Assembly (NCBI RefSeq): GCF_000621505.1
Contig: NZ_JHYD01000045.1
Coordinates: 1 to 55,758, forward strand
Reading direction: 5' to 3'
Length of the DNA stretch: 55,758 nucleotides
Origin: Ruminiclostridium cellobioparum DSM 1351 = ATCC 15832
GTDB lineage: Bacteria; Bacillota; Clostridia; Acetivibrionales; DSM-1351
Part shown: piece after piece, positions 48,601 through 55,758 of the stretch
Layout: the number at the start of each line of letters is the position of its first letter
How positions within the stretch are numbered: position 1 is the first letter of the stretch
The notes under the pieces: generated by a model
What the model was told of the DNA's origin: nothing
Databases searched by the model: none
Seen by the model: the letters and a program-made list of their open reading frames with translations, nothing else
Program-made: the position numbers and the translations under genes

Positions 48601-51600
48601 GGATTCCTGCCTGCATCTCTCTTCAAATCCAGTTTCTCAACTAATTCCTCAAACATATAATCCTGGTTATCAAAAGCTTTGATTGTATTGGTCTTTATTT
48701 CCTGAAGGAATTGCTCAAAGGTCTTATCTGCCTTAGGATAGTTCCTATGGGCCAATGTATTTACGAACATACCAATTACATTTTCCAAATCTGCATGCTG
48801 TCTTCCAGCGACCGGAGAGCCTACAATAATATCATTCTGTCCTGTATATTTTGATAACAGCACATTGTATGCTGCCAGAAGCACCATATACAATGTTGCT
48901 CCCGTCCTCAGAGCAAGACTGTTTAATCTTTCTGCCAAAGTCTTATCTATTGTGAATGTCAGAGCATTTCCTTCAAAGTTTTGCATTGGAGGCCTTGAGA
49001 AGTCGGTGGGAATGTCAAGGATTGGAAGTTCACCTTTAAAGGTATCCAGCCAGTATTCTTCCTGTCTGTTTATTTCTCCTGATTTAAACAGTCTGTATTG
49101 CCATTCACAAAAATCCTTGTACTGTATCTTTAGTTCGGGAATTTCCATACCTTTATAAAAGTCGGCAAATTCCTTTATCATTATATTCAATGACATGCCG
49201 TCCGTTATTATATGGTGCATATCAAACATTAATACATGCTTGGTATCATTTATCTTTGCCAGCGTCACCCTTAATAAAGGTGCTTTACTTAAATCAAACG
49301 GCTGTATAAAGCTCTGGACTGTTTGATCAATCTCGCTCTCATTTATTTCAATATAACTAATCTTAAAGTTAACTTTTTCATGTACTTTCTGTACAGTTTC
49401 TTCACCTGCCAGTTCAAATGAAGTTCTGAAGGCTTCATGCCTAAGAACCAATTTCTCCACTGTCTCCTCAAAACGTCCCTCATCCAAATCTCCGTCTACA
49501 GTCATTACTACAGGGGTGTTGTAGGTGACTCCTGTCCCTTCATATTGGTGGAGTATATATAACCTTTTTTGAGCAGACGATGCCGGATAGTATTCTTTTT
49601 CTTCTGCTGGTTGAATAGCTATATGCAGCTTTTCATCAGAATCTTTAATGTATTGAGCAATTGCAGCTATAGTTGGCTCTCTGAATATTTCTCCCAGAGG
49701 AACCTCAACATTTAGCTCTTTGTTTATCCTATTGATTAAAACTGTAGCTCTTAATGAATGACCTCCAAATTCAAAGAAATCATTGTACACACCAATATTA
49801 TCGATTTTAAGTATATCCTTCCACATCCGTACCAATTGCTCTTCGATTTCATCTCTAGGGGGCACAAAATCTACATGCGCTGTTTTTACTGGAGATGGTA
49901 ATAGATTTACCTCTACCTTTCCATTTGATGATACCGGTATGCTTTCAAGTTGAACGAAATAAGCTGGTATCATATACTGGGGCAATTCTCGTGAAAGGTA
50001 ATTCCTTAACTCAGGCTCATGCTTCTCCATATCTGCGACAAAGTAACAACAGATATACTTATTACCGGTATTGTCCTCTTTCATCGTAGCTACAACCTGC
50101 TTCATACCGCTGAAACTCAAGAGTCTGTTTTCTATTTCAGACAATTCTATTCTGTATCCCCTTATTTTTACCTGACGATCCGCCCTCCCTACGTACTCCA
50201 AATTACCGTTTTCAAGTCTTCTAGCAAGGTCTCCCGTTTTGTACATTCGTTTAAAAGGAATAAAGGAATTTAATACAAATCTCTCATCTGTGAGTTCACT
50301 ATTATTTATGTATCCTCTTGCAACACCATCCCCCGCTATATAAATTTCACCCGTTACAAGGTCAGGTACAGGATTCAGATCTCTATCCAGAATATATATC
50401 TGAACATTATCCGCCGGTTTTCCGATAGGTACTGATACCCTTCTATCAGTTTCAGGATTATATCTATAAATCATACAACCCACTACTGTTTCGGTAGGTC
50501 CATATTCATTATATATTTCCACATTTTCACCGAATCTCTGGTAAACAACCTCTGCCTGTTCGGTTTTGAGGTCCTCTCCTCCCACAATTAACTTTTTTAT
50601 CTGCGTCTTTTTAAAGTTCATTTCTTCCACTAATTTAAGATGTGTTGGCGTTAATTTTATTATCCCTGCCTTGTTTTCTTCAATAATACGTCTGATTAAT
50701 TGCAGCTTGTCCTGCCCTTTGTAAATAAGTATCTTACTTCCTGAAATTAGCGGTGTAAATATGGATGTCACTGTCAAATCGAATGATACTGATGAATACA
50801 GCGGAAAATCTACTTTTTCACCATTTGTATACACCTTCTTTGCCCACCATACATAATTAACCAATCCTTTGTTAGTTATCATCACCCCTTTAGACTTGCC
50901 CGTAGTACCAGAAGTATAAATAACATAAGCAAGGCTTTCAGGTGAATTAATTCTTTCCGGAGAAGAACATTCCCCCGAGTATAATGCTTGGTCATCCAAA
51001 TCTATAACTACTCCCTGAAAGTCAATATTCTTATAGTCTGGCTGCCCTGAAACCAGTAAAACTTTTGCATTACTATCATGGAGCATATACCGTATTCTTT
51101 CTGATGGATAACTCGCATCAATAGGCAGATATGCTCCTCCAGCTTTTAATATTCCCAGTATTCCAACAATAAACCCTTTTGAGCCTTCTGACATAATACC
51201 GGCCACACTGTCGATGGTCAAACCTTCTTCCTTTAGTAAAAAGGCAATTTTGTTTGCTCTATTGTTTAATTCTTTATATGTAATACTGGTATCCTCATCT
51301 ACGATAGCCACATTTTCCGGTGCAAGAATGGCCTGTTGTTCAAAGAGTTCTATAATGGTTTTATCTTTAGGGTAATCTGTACAGGTATCATTCAGTCCGT
51401 ATAAAATCCTCTCTTTTTCTTCTACTCCAAGTATTTCAACTTCAGCAATCTTTAACGCTACATCCTGCAGGACTACATTCAGTAAATTTATCAGGTGGGC
51501 AGCGGCATTATCTACAATCAAACCCCGGTATAATACCGGATTGTATTCAATGGAGAGTTCCAAACCATTGTCTTTAGTTGAGAAACAAAAAATAAGATTA

Positions 51601-52169
51601 CACCGGACCTTATCCAGACATCTCTTATTATGGATACTGTCCAACATGGCAGCTATTTCGAAGTAGGCTAAACAATCTTTAGGAACTTCTATCCCCGCGT
51701 ATTCCATCACTTTACTAATAGGATAATTCTGATTTGTTATAGCCTCTTCAATAACTCGTCTGGCCTCATACAACAAATCTTTGAACATGGTATTTCCGTT
51801 AACTCTATTTCTTATAGGCAAAACAAGATTTATGACTTCATCATCTATATCCTTTTTAAAAACCGGAGTCCCAAATAATATGTCCTCATTACCAGAGTAT
51901 TTATAAAGCAATACACTCAAGCCGCACGACAAGATGGTAAATAGCCTTTGTTCTGAATTATTACTTAATTTAATGATTTTTGAGGATAGTTCCTGTGGAA
52001 AGCTGTAGCTAACACTCTCTTTCTCTACCTGCGTCAGACTGTTTAAATGGTTATCATGAGGCAATCCGCTTTGGGTCACCTCACCAGCCATCTTTCCCAT
52101 CCAGTACTCTCTCTCTCTTTCTAAATATTCACTTTTGTCAATTATGCTATTTATAAAATTATCGCTCAT
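39636..52169 (-). CDS. Four-module non-ribosomal peptide synthetase
   Basis: A 4177-residue NRPS. Order with rough residues: C-terminal lobe of a C domain without HHxxxDG (1-260), A1 (275-760), PCP1 (Ser near 805), C2, A2 (1310-1800), PCP2 (near 1840), C3, A3 (2350-2845), PCP3 (near 2882), C4, A4 (3390-3890), PCP4 (near 3935, GGNSL), then a second half-C lobe (3985-4177). C2, C3 and C4 keep HHIITDG or HHIVTDG. Ten-residue codes read by eye: A1 DLTKIGEVGK (close to Asn), A2 VAWEITADDK (Val at the Asp235 position, no match I know), A3 DGTITAEVAK (a known Tyr code), A4 DVWHFSLVDK (a known Ser code). There is no E or TE domain. GGGAG lies eight bases before the ATG. It sits between the radical SAM gene and the PKS gene in one operon. 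Confidence 0.96.
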   Translation of the reverse strand: MSDNFINSIIDKSEYLEREREYWMGKMAGEVTQSGLPHDNHLNSLTQVEKESVSYSFPQELSSKIIKLSNNSEQRLFTILSCGLSVLLYKYSGNEDILFGTPVFKKDIDDEVINLVLPIRNRVNGNTMFKDLLYEARRVIEEAITNQNYPISKVMEYAGIEVPKDCLAYFEIAAMLDSIHNKRCLDKVRCNLIFCFSTKDNGLELSIEYNPVLYRGLIVDNAAAHLINLLNVVLQDVALKIAEVEILGVEEKERILYGLNDTCTDYPKDKTIIELFEQQAILAPENVAIVDEDTSITYKELNNRANKIAFLLKEEGLTIDSVAGIMSEGSKGFIVGILGILKAGGAYLPIDASYPSERIRYMLHDSNAKVLLVSGQPDYKNIDFQGVVIDLDDQALYSGECSSPERINSPESLAYVIYTSGTTGKSKGVMITNKGLVNYVWWAKKVYTNGEKVDFPLYSSVSFDLTVTSIFTPLISGSKILIYKGQDKLQLIRRIIEENKAGIIKLTPTHLKLVEEMNFKKTQIKKLIVGGEDLKTEQAEVVYQRFGENVEIYNEYGPTETVVGCMIYRYNPETDRRVSVPIGKPADNVQIYILDRDLNPVPDLVTGEIYIAGDGVARGYINNSELTDERFVLNSFIPFKRMYKTGDLARRLENGNLEYVGRADRQVKIRGYRIELSEIENRLLSFSGMKQVVATMKEDNTGNKYICCYFVADMEKHEPELRNYLSRELPQYMIPAYFVQLESIPVSSNGKVEVNLLPSPVKTAHVDFVPPRDEIEEQLVRMWKDILKIDNIGVYNDFFEFGGHSLRATVLINRINKELNVEVPLGEIFREPTIAAIAQYIKDSDEKLHIAIQPAEEKEYYPASSAQKRLYILHQYEGTGVTYNTPVVMTVDGDLDEGRFEETVEKLVLRHEAFRTSFELAGEETVQKVHEKVNFKISYIEINESEIDQTVQSFIQPFDLSKAPLLRVTLAKINDTKHVLMFDMHHIITDGMSLNIMIKEFADFYKGMEIPELKIQYKDFCEWQYRLFKSGEINRQEEYWLDTFKGELPILDIPTDFSRPPMQNFEGNALTFTIDKTLAERLNSLALRTGATLYMVLLAAYNVLLSKYTGQNDIIVGSPVAGRQHADLENVIGMFVNTLAHRNYPKADKTFEQFLQEIKTNTIKAFDNQDYMFEELVEKLDLKRDAGRNPVFDTMFIMQNTQNVEVEIPGLVFSHYGFKKSIAKFDTVLTAIEIDNGIFFEIEYCTRLFNEETIKSLGRHFVNILSQIAEFPYKTISEIELLDDEEKNKLLDFNNTKFIYPKEKLLYEFFEEQADTVPNNVAVECEGISLTYGELNIRANRLAGILRQKGVEAGNVLGVMAEPSIQMMVGILGILKAGGAYLPISPDFPAKRIEFMLADSKVDILLITGGNQNKFKFQGDIIDLDKQDLESGSGVNLEKISKPSDVAVIIYTSGSTGVPKGVILKHTGIINHIYTKIDVLEIKNHHILCLNLNITFVASIWQVFAPLFIGTKLVIYPKSVSNDGYLLFENIEKDKVSIAEVVPSLLGAYLENMDQTGKLKLPILEKLILTGEKITSSLVNEFYSEYDIKLINAYGQSECSDDTMHYHILYNTDTRVVPIGKPSHNTQVYILNPSLQLQPVGIPGEIYISGDCLSSGYLNMPEYTNEKFIQNPFIDDARMFKTGDTGRWLPDGNVEYIGRIDHQLKIRGYRIEPGEIEIKLLEYPAVKEAVVIAGGDKNDTLSAYIVCEGELNINEIREFLSKRLPLYMVPQYYRQLQEFPLNSNGKVDRKALRDIKNETYAGVEYVAPQNHTQEQLALIWQDILKLDRVGINDNFFAVGGHSLKATKLVSRIFKEFNVKITLREVFMLQSIRALAECIENTQQEAFHAIKPVEERNYYPVSSAQKRMFTIYQMQGQGTDYNLPLIMAVEGTLDRERFEETIKAMIKRHEVFRTSFEIVESEPVQRIHQEVEFSISYFECTCDDEARAVIRNFVRPFDLGQAPLISVGLVRVSSTRHILICDMHHIITDGTSIGVIMYEFVKLYEGIQLPELKIQYKDFAVWQNNFLNTNLVLKQKEYWMNIFSSEVPVLNIPTDYPRPAIRSFEGDSFTFVSDAELTRNLNQLALETGTTLFMVFLSVYNIVLHKYSGQEDIIVGTGVAGRTHEDLNNIVGMFVNMLAMRNYPKDDITFREFLQDVRSRALEAYENQDYQFEELVENIRIKKDLSRNPLFDTVFAWQNMDIPSIGINGLNFSSFGTGNDAANFDFTLRASELDNVVVFSLNYCTRLFARETMEAMAGHILSAAQEIAKNPDVKLGQINILSTEEKQKLLKVFNGNQYELDLDKTITELFEQQVEKTPDNIALIYDDTILTYRELNQKANRLAMYLREKGVGPETVVAVMVERSHDMAIAILGILKSGAAYMPVDFSYPEDRISYMLEDSGSRILVTQNHLLSKVNRFNGEIINLSSEESFIGDGMNLAKVNSSKDLAYIIYTSGTEGKPKGVMVEHRSISNTIQWRKNEYALNEADVVLQLFSHTFDGFLTSFFTPIVSGSSAVILLEKHSKDPMAMAGYIQKYKVTHFIAVPHLYDSILEYTSAEDLHSLRLVTLAGDKVSSTLVTKSRTKSSNIELINEYGPTENSVATTICRNLESDRIIFIGKSIANTKVYILGENNTLQPIGITGELCISGEGLARGYLNRPELECERFVKNPFEPGSMMYRTGDLARWHADGNIEFLGRSDYQVKIRGYRVELMEIENAIQQHPLVKQAVVLDIDDMDGDKSLYAFYVSDEDINLQELRECLSGSLPHYMLPSAFTRIDSFPVTDNGKIDRKALAKFDVKEPAKDGADFNTPQNKIEENLVKLWAKVLSTNEERISTTDDFFEIGGHSLRATALLNEIHKEFNVEVPLGQLFEKPTIKDLGEYIDLAGKTAYLSIEKAEKRDYYAVSAAQKRLYILDKLEGANTAYNIPMAMMVDGPLDIERLEETIKKLIDRHEALRTSFSFIDEEVVQIIHDKVNFEVELLEKDESEIQGGINAFIRPFDLAVAPLIRVALIKLSKDKHILMWDIHHIVTDGVTMGIITREFAAIYSGRELPSLRLQYKDFSEWQNSILHKELMDVQMQYWLKIFEGEIPLLDMPTDYPRPSVQSFEGDTLGFRIDRELVEKLHTIASETGTTNYMVILSIYNIMLSKYTGQEDIVVGTPIAGRHHADLEEVAGVFVNTLAMRNYPLKEYSFYEFLEKVRDNSLKAFQNQDYQFEDLVNSLELNRDMGRNPLFDTMFSLQNNQGMEISIDGLVFGSYGFDNRIAKFDLSLYAIEDGDNLDFAFEFCTRLYKRGTIKRMSDHFVNIIKLVTSNPEIVLSEIELISGAEKEEIIGGFNNTRSEYPREKTLNDLFNEQVQRFPNRVAVCFGDLELTYAALNEKSNRLANMLRRKGVKPNTIVGIMMERSLEMMVGILGILKAGGAYMPIDPGYPHDRIRFMLENSEAGILLTQERYADNTDYPVDIINIENDSLYSENEESIDSTNAPGDLAYVIYTSGTTGKPKGVMIEHHAVINRLNWMQKQYCLDENDVILQKTPYTFDVSVWELLWWFYAGAKVCFLKPGGEKDPDCIIETIYTNKITTLHFVPSMLSMFLEYLEYISHNDKLSSLKRVFASGEALGLQQVRKFNNLLGEKLGTKLHNLYGPTEATVDVSYFDCSEAENYSTVPIGKPIDNIKLLVLDKNKKLQPVGIAGDLYIAGAGLARGYLNNPELTEEKFIPNPYTFEDDDTPGLDRMYKTGDLARWLEDGNIEYLGRIDNQVKIRGFRIELGEIEKCIEEHENVKECIVVSRDDGFEGKQLIACYTADSELLVSELYIHLSKTLPEYMIPNGYIYLPAFPVTSNGKVDRKALQALYNERVILRNQYAAPSTEIEKDLQGLWEYLLNIDLIGANDNFFEIGGNSLLAIKLHSQIEKKYPGDVKIADIFSYPTISKLALHIKSRGHNAAALMELDKMILPDEYFTDVEQEEDILKVRFEDSVYDRLKILASRERVELPDILMSVFACVLSDASGLKSFKLHSAVHTDNLVNIMDIGLKDLEEIDTMLSQVNEQRLKAGTNHLFSQLDSIIVEKEKNQIIPLFVCDSALHGNLLGVYDIILSACEDNELYITCEFNASRLNRDKIEGMLYHYAELIQALSSYTFAD

Positions 52170-52231
52170 TCTATTTACTCCCTTTCAAAAACGTCGATAA
52201 CCGCTATTTAATAATGTAAGGACACATTTTT

Positions 52232-53914
52232 TTATAGATACTTCTTATTTTCATTAATGAAAACTTTTCTGTTCTTAAATTCAGTAATTAATGGCACGGC
52301 ATTCTTGTGCAATTTTTGCCATCTTGTATCCGCCAAGTATACTTCTCTTAATGTGTAAGGATTTGGAATGCCCAACTTTTTACAATGTTCCACAAACCTA
52401 ATTACTCTCCGGTAAATTTCTTCCCATGATGGCTCTACATTTAAAGTCCAGGTTTGAGTCACGATCATATCCGTCACGTCCTCTGGGAATAACAAAGCTG
52501 CACCATATTTATTAGCCCAAAAATCAGAATCAATCTGTGAGCTGGGGAAATATTGGAATGGATTGCACTCTGCTTCATAAATATAATCCTTAATTTCCTC
52601 TATTAAATCCAGTGTCTGCATGAAATCCTGCTCTGTTTCCTCCGGATGACCCACTACCCAGTAAGTAGTCGTTTTTATTCCAGCTTCGGCAAGTGTTTTA
52701 ACCGAGTCCCTTATCAAGTCAGGTGTTATTTTTTTACTCATAAGCTCCAATATCTTCGGTGAGCCGCTTTCAACCCCTAATCTGGCCCTGTAGAATCCTC
52801 CACGTCGCCACTGACGTACCTTCTCTACGTCACACGCTTGCCTGTCCGCTCTCAAATATCCATCCCAGTAGAGTGAGAGCTCCCTGTTAATAAGTTCTGC
52901 AGAAATATCGTCAATTACAGGATTGACCAATGAATCTCCAAAGAGAAACAACTGCAATCTATATTTGTCATAGAGTTTCACCATTTCGTCAGCAATCTGA
53001 GTTGAGCCCTTTTTTCTGTATTTTCCCCATTGAACTGTCTCCGAACAAAAACTGCACTGGAATGGACAGCTTCTTGAAACATATACTGCCAACTGAGGAT
53101 AGCTCAACACGTCCAGGCCGGTAAAATCAGGAACCTCCACATTTGATATGTCAATAGTCTCATTGCCGTTATCCTTAAGTGTAAATACCTTTTGGTCTTT
53201 CGGTAGTTTTCCCTGTAAATATTTTAGTAAAAGGTCCTCTCCCTCGCCGACAATGATTTTATCAATATATTTTGCATACCTCTCTGTAAAGTGTTTGAAA
53301 TTGGGTGAATTAATAGAGAGCTGATCAGCAAAGATGCCTCCCCCCATGACCGTTTTAATCTCCGGACATTTTTCCTTGATTAATTTAAAAGCGAAAAGTG
53401 ATGCAGGCAAAGTTCCTGTATATACCGAAATGCCAACAATCCCGGGTTTATGCTCCTCGAGTGCTTGAAGGATATTTTTTTCAAGCTTTGAATAGAAGGA
53501 TTTCAATATCGTATCTAACTGTTCAACCTGCTGATCATTTATATCGGTAAAATAATGCTTTGATATCAACAATTTTACAAAATTATAATATTTCTTTTTT
53601 TCCTGATTGTTTATTGCAGCCATTGCATGATTGCGAAGAACCTTATGGGCAGTATTATAAAAATTACCCTGCTTCTCTTTTGGTATAAATCCATTCAGAA
53701 CATCGTTATAATTATAATAGATTTCTGATATCTCCAAATCCGTATTGATATCATCCAGGACAACTTCGTATCCGTGCTTGTTTAAATGACTTTTTAAACA
53801 TGATATACCCAGCGGTGGAATAAGCGGTGTCCAAAAGGGCAATAACATCAACATAACCTTTTGATTTTCCAATCCATTTTTCATTGGTTGATTTGAAAGC
53901 TTTTGCGTATACAT
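52232..53914 (-). CDS. Cobalamin-binding-type radical SAM protein
   Basis: A 560-residue enzyme of the B12-binding radical SAM class. The N-terminal about 240 residues have the Rossmann-like B12-domain layout (MLMLLPFWTPLIPPLGISCL, then GIVGISVYTG and VMGGGIFAD). The radical SAM domain has the cluster motif CPFQCSFC near residue 282 and supporting strands (LFLFGDSLVN, ARLGVESGS, TTTYWVVGHPEETEQD). Such enzymes typically methylate unreactive carbon or phosphorus or rearrange rings, using methylcobalamin or a 5'-deoxyadenosyl radical. It lies between two NRPS genes with gaps of 27 and 62 bases, so it probably modifies a carrier-bound intermediate or the final peptide (inferred). AGGAGAG precedes the ATG. 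Confidence 0.9.
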   Translation of the reverse strand: MYTQKLSNQPMKNGLENQKVMLMLLPFWTPLIPPLGISCLKSHLNKHGYEVVLDDINTDLEISEIYYNYNDVLNGFIPKEKQGNFYNTAHKVLRNHAMAAINNQEKKKYYNFVKLLISKHYFTDINDQQVEQLDTILKSFYSKLEKNILQALEEHKPGIVGISVYTGTLPASLFAFKLIKEKCPEIKTVMGGGIFADQLSINSPNFKHFTERYAKYIDKIIVGEGEDLLLKYLQGKLPKDQKVFTLKDNGNETIDISNVEVPDFTGLDVLSYPQLAVYVSRSCPFQCSFCSETVQWGKYRKKGSTQIADEMVKLYDKYRLQLFLFGDSLVNPVIDDISAELINRELSLYWDGYLRADRQACDVEKVRQWRRGGFYRARLGVESGSPKILELMSKKITPDLIRDSVKTLAEAGIKTTTYWVVGHPEETEQDFMQTLDLIEEIKDYIYEAECNPFQYFPSSQIDSDFWANKYGAALLFPEDVTDMIVTQTWTLNVEPSWEEIYRRVIRFVEHCKKLGIPNPYTLREVYLADTRWQKLHKNAVPLITEFKNRKVFINENKKYL

Positions 53915-53941
53915 AAAATCTCTCTCCTAATTAAATTTATT

Positions 53942-55758
53942 TTAGAAATTAAAATCTCCCTCATCAATCACTACTTCAAGAGTTTTAGCGGTATCTATTG
54001 TTATTTTAATGTCCTCGATCTTTACATTTGTATTTGCTACTATTTGGTGCAAAATCTCAATGTAATGCTGTAAGATTTTTTCTGCAGTGGATCTACTGAA
54101 CAACGTTACTTTGTACTCTAAATTCAGCAATGTACCCCAACTGTACTCAAGAAACTGAAGAAACAGGTCAAATTTCGTCGTTTTGTTCAATACCGGATAT
54201 GATTTTACACTCAGTTCGTCAACAAGTTCAGCATCAGCTTCCACCTGCAAATCAAATTTTTCCACCGTAAGACATGTCTCAAATAAGGGATTCATTGCAC
54301 CATCCCTTCTAAGTCCGCATTTATCTACAAGATCCTCATACTGATAATCCTGATTTTCAAACACCTTCAATACCTCTGTTTTAACTTCTTCAAGAAACTC
54401 TAAAAAAGTCTTGTCAGGCTGGGGATAATTTCTCATGGGGAGCATATTTACAAACATACCTATCAGGTTGTTCAGATCGGCATGTGTTCTACCTGCAACA
54501 GGAGTGATAACAACAATATCCTCACGTTTGGTATACTTATTAAGAAGTATGTTATATACCGCCAGGAAGAGCATGTAAGTGGTTGTCTTGGTCTGGGAAT
54601 TTATTTTACAAATTTCTTTTATCAGGTCGTAATCTATCTGATGGGTGATACTATCTCCCGTAAAACTCTGCACTACGGGTCTTTTATAATCTATTGGCAA
54701 ATTGAGTTCTGGGACAGGTTTAGAAAATTTACTTAACCAATACTCCTCCTGCCTTCGAAACATATCTGTTAAAAACAAATTATTTTGCCATACAGCAAAA
54801 TCCTTGTACTGGATTCTCAGTTTTGGAAGTTCAATACCTTTATAAAGATCGAGGAACTCTTTCTCAATTATTTTCCATGATTCGCCATCTGTGGTGATGT
54901 GGTGCATACTTAGCATAAATACATGCCTATAGTCAGATATTTTCAGCAACCCTACTCTGAAAAGAGGTACACGGTTTAAGTCGAAGAGCTCGTTGAAATT
55001 CTCAACTATACTATCCACTTCCTCCTCTGTTACTTCCCTGTACATTATTTCAACATCAATTTTCTTATGTATTATCTGTACAATATCATCATCCACAATA
55101 TCAAACGATGTCCTGAATATCTCATGTCTTTCAATCATACCTTCGATAGCTTTATCAAAGCGTACCCTGTCAAAATCCCCCTCAATAATTCGTACTAAAG
55201 GAATATTATAGCTTTTATCTGCACCTTCAAACTTATTATGTATATATATCCCTCTTTGAGCTGATGATGCAGGATAGTACTCCTTTTCTTCAACGGGCTC
55301 TATGGTAACATATATGTTTTCCTCCGCATCTCTTATGTACTCTGCAAGACCGGCAATCGTTGGAGTCTCGAATAATCTTCCCAGCGGTACCTCTACATTA
55401 AACTCCTTGTGTATCCTGTTTACAAGGAATATAGCCTTTAAGGAATGGCCTCCCAGTCCGAAGAAGTCATCTTCTATTCCTACCCTTTCCAGATTCAGCA
55501 CCTGAAGCCATATTTCTGCAAGCTTTTCTTCAATTCTATCCCTTGGACCTATGTACTCTTCTTTCATTCCCCTTCCCTTTTTTGGGTCAGGAAGAGCTTT
55601 GGCGTCTACTTTCCCGTTAGTTGTCATTGGTATGCGCTCTACCTTTACGATATATGAAGGAACCATATAGACCGGCAGCTCCTTTTCAAGCCTTCTTTTT
55701 ATTTCATTCTCCTCCGGTTCCCCGTCGGATGTAATGTAAGCGCAGAGATAGCCTTCCG
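53942..55758 (-). CDS. NRPS, C-terminal part (A end-PCP-C), runs off the window
   Basis: The frame is open at the right edge, so the gene starts outside. What is present: the end of an adenylation domain with the A10 Lys (TTNGKVDAKAL), a carrier protein with GGHSL, and a complete C domain with HHITTDG, followed by about 20 residues and the stop. The protein ends in a C domain and not a PCP, so its last C should act on the first A-PCP of the next synthetase, which itself starts with only half a C domain. The substrate of its A domain cannot be read because the specificity part lies outside. Confidence 0.94.
   Translation of the reverse strand, partial: EGYLCAYITSDGEPEENEIKRRLEKELPVYMVPSYIVKVERIPMTTNGKVDAKALPDPKKGRGMKEEYIGPRDRIEEKLAEIWLQVLNLERVGIEDDFFGLGGHSLKAIFLVNRIHKEFNVEVPLGRLFETPTIAGLAEYIRDAEENIYVTIEPVEEKEYYPASSAQRGIYIHNKFEGADKSYNIPLVRIIEGDFDRVRFDKAIEGMIERHEIFRTSFDIVDDDIVQIIHKKIDVEIMYREVTEEEVDSIVENFNELFDLNRVPLFRVGLLKISDYRHVFMLSMHHITTDGESWKIIEKEFLDLYKGIELPKLRIQYKDFAVWQNNLFLTDMFRRQEEYWLSKFSKPVPELNLPIDYKRPVVQSFTGDSITHQIDYDLIKEICKINSQTKTTTYMLFLAVYNILLNKYTKREDIVVITPVAGRTHADLNNLIGMFVNMLPMRNYPQPDKTFLEFLEEVKTEVLKVFENQDYQYEDLVDKCGLRRDGAMNPLFETCLTVEKFDLQVEADAELVDELSVKSYPVLNKTTKFDLFLQFLEYSWGTLLNLEYKVTLFSRSTAEKILQHYIEILHQIVANTNVKIEDIKITIDTAKTLEVVIDEGDFNF

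Noticed and set aside
39636-52169. Long near-repeats within the NRPS gene
   Set aside because: They follow the module order of C, A and PCP domains and are expected for an NRPS; they are not a mobile or recombination repeat array.
1-55758. CRISPR arrays, rRNA genes, intact insertion sequences and prophage genes
   Set aside because: None were seen on reading either strand; the only mobile-element hints are the weak remnants near 24.4 kb.

Overview
The window looks like chromosome of a low-GC, Gram-positive, plant-polymer-degrading member of the Clostridia, in the manner of Ruminiclostridium. The reasons are AGGAGG-type ribosome sites, two YesM/YesN two-component systems beside an oligosaccharide ABC importer with a cytosolic GH3 glycosidase, an HD-GYP protein, and a large NRPS/PKS locus. 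The genus is inferred, not proven.

Region 1 (about 0.5-15 kb) is carbohydrate sensing, uptake and breakdown. A divergent promoter region at 11.3-11.5 kb separates a CUT1-type importer (lipoprotein binding protein, then two permeases, leftward) from a sensor kinase/AraC-type regulator pair (rightward). Leftward after the importer come a cytosolic GH3 beta-xylosidase/beta-glucosidase, a terminator, a membrane-anchored NagZ-type GH3 enzyme, and a second YesM/YesN pair closed by a strong terminator at 446-496. No ATPase for the importer is present, so it probably uses a shared one.

Region 2 (about 15-24.3 kb) is mixed. It holds a small zinc-ribbon protein, a polytopic orphan histidine kinase, a cluster of broken genes (truncated TetR, frameshifted Imm5-like protein, AHSA1 tail fused in frame behind a VOC gene, RelE/ParE remnant), tRNA-Ser(CGA), a GntR/ABC operon with a palindromic operator, a CmpB-family membrane protein with an 11-residue coiled-coil repeat, an HD-GYP protein, and tRNA-Ser(GGA) with its own promoter and terminator.

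Region 3 (about 24.3 kb to the right edge) is visibly AT-richer and holds a hybrid NRPS/trans-AT-PKS locus. It starts behind tRNA-Ser(GGA) with degenerate sequence. On the minus strand, in transcription order, are: an NRPS running off the right edge (A end-PCP-C), a cobalamin-binding-type radical SAM protein, a four-module NRPS (half-C-A-PCP-C-A-PCP-C-A-PCP-C-A-PCP-half-C), a dead epimerization-domain fragment, a PKS/NRPS (KS-AT docking remnant-KR-carrier-C), a BtrH-like papain-fold protein, a membrane-fusion lipoprotein, two ABC half-exporters and a LolD/MacB-type ATPase. Converging on it from the left are a second BtrH-like protein and a GT-A glycosyltransferase.

Specificity residues read from the four A domains suggest Asn, an unusual substrate (Val at the normally invariant Asp235), Tyr and Ser, then one ketoreduced C2 unit. 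No acyltransferase, thioesterase, MbtH protein or phosphopantetheinyl transferase is seen in the window. The most interesting idea here is that chain release uses the terminal C domain and/or the BtrH-like proteins, and that the radical SAM protein modifies the peptide. This is inference from gene content only.
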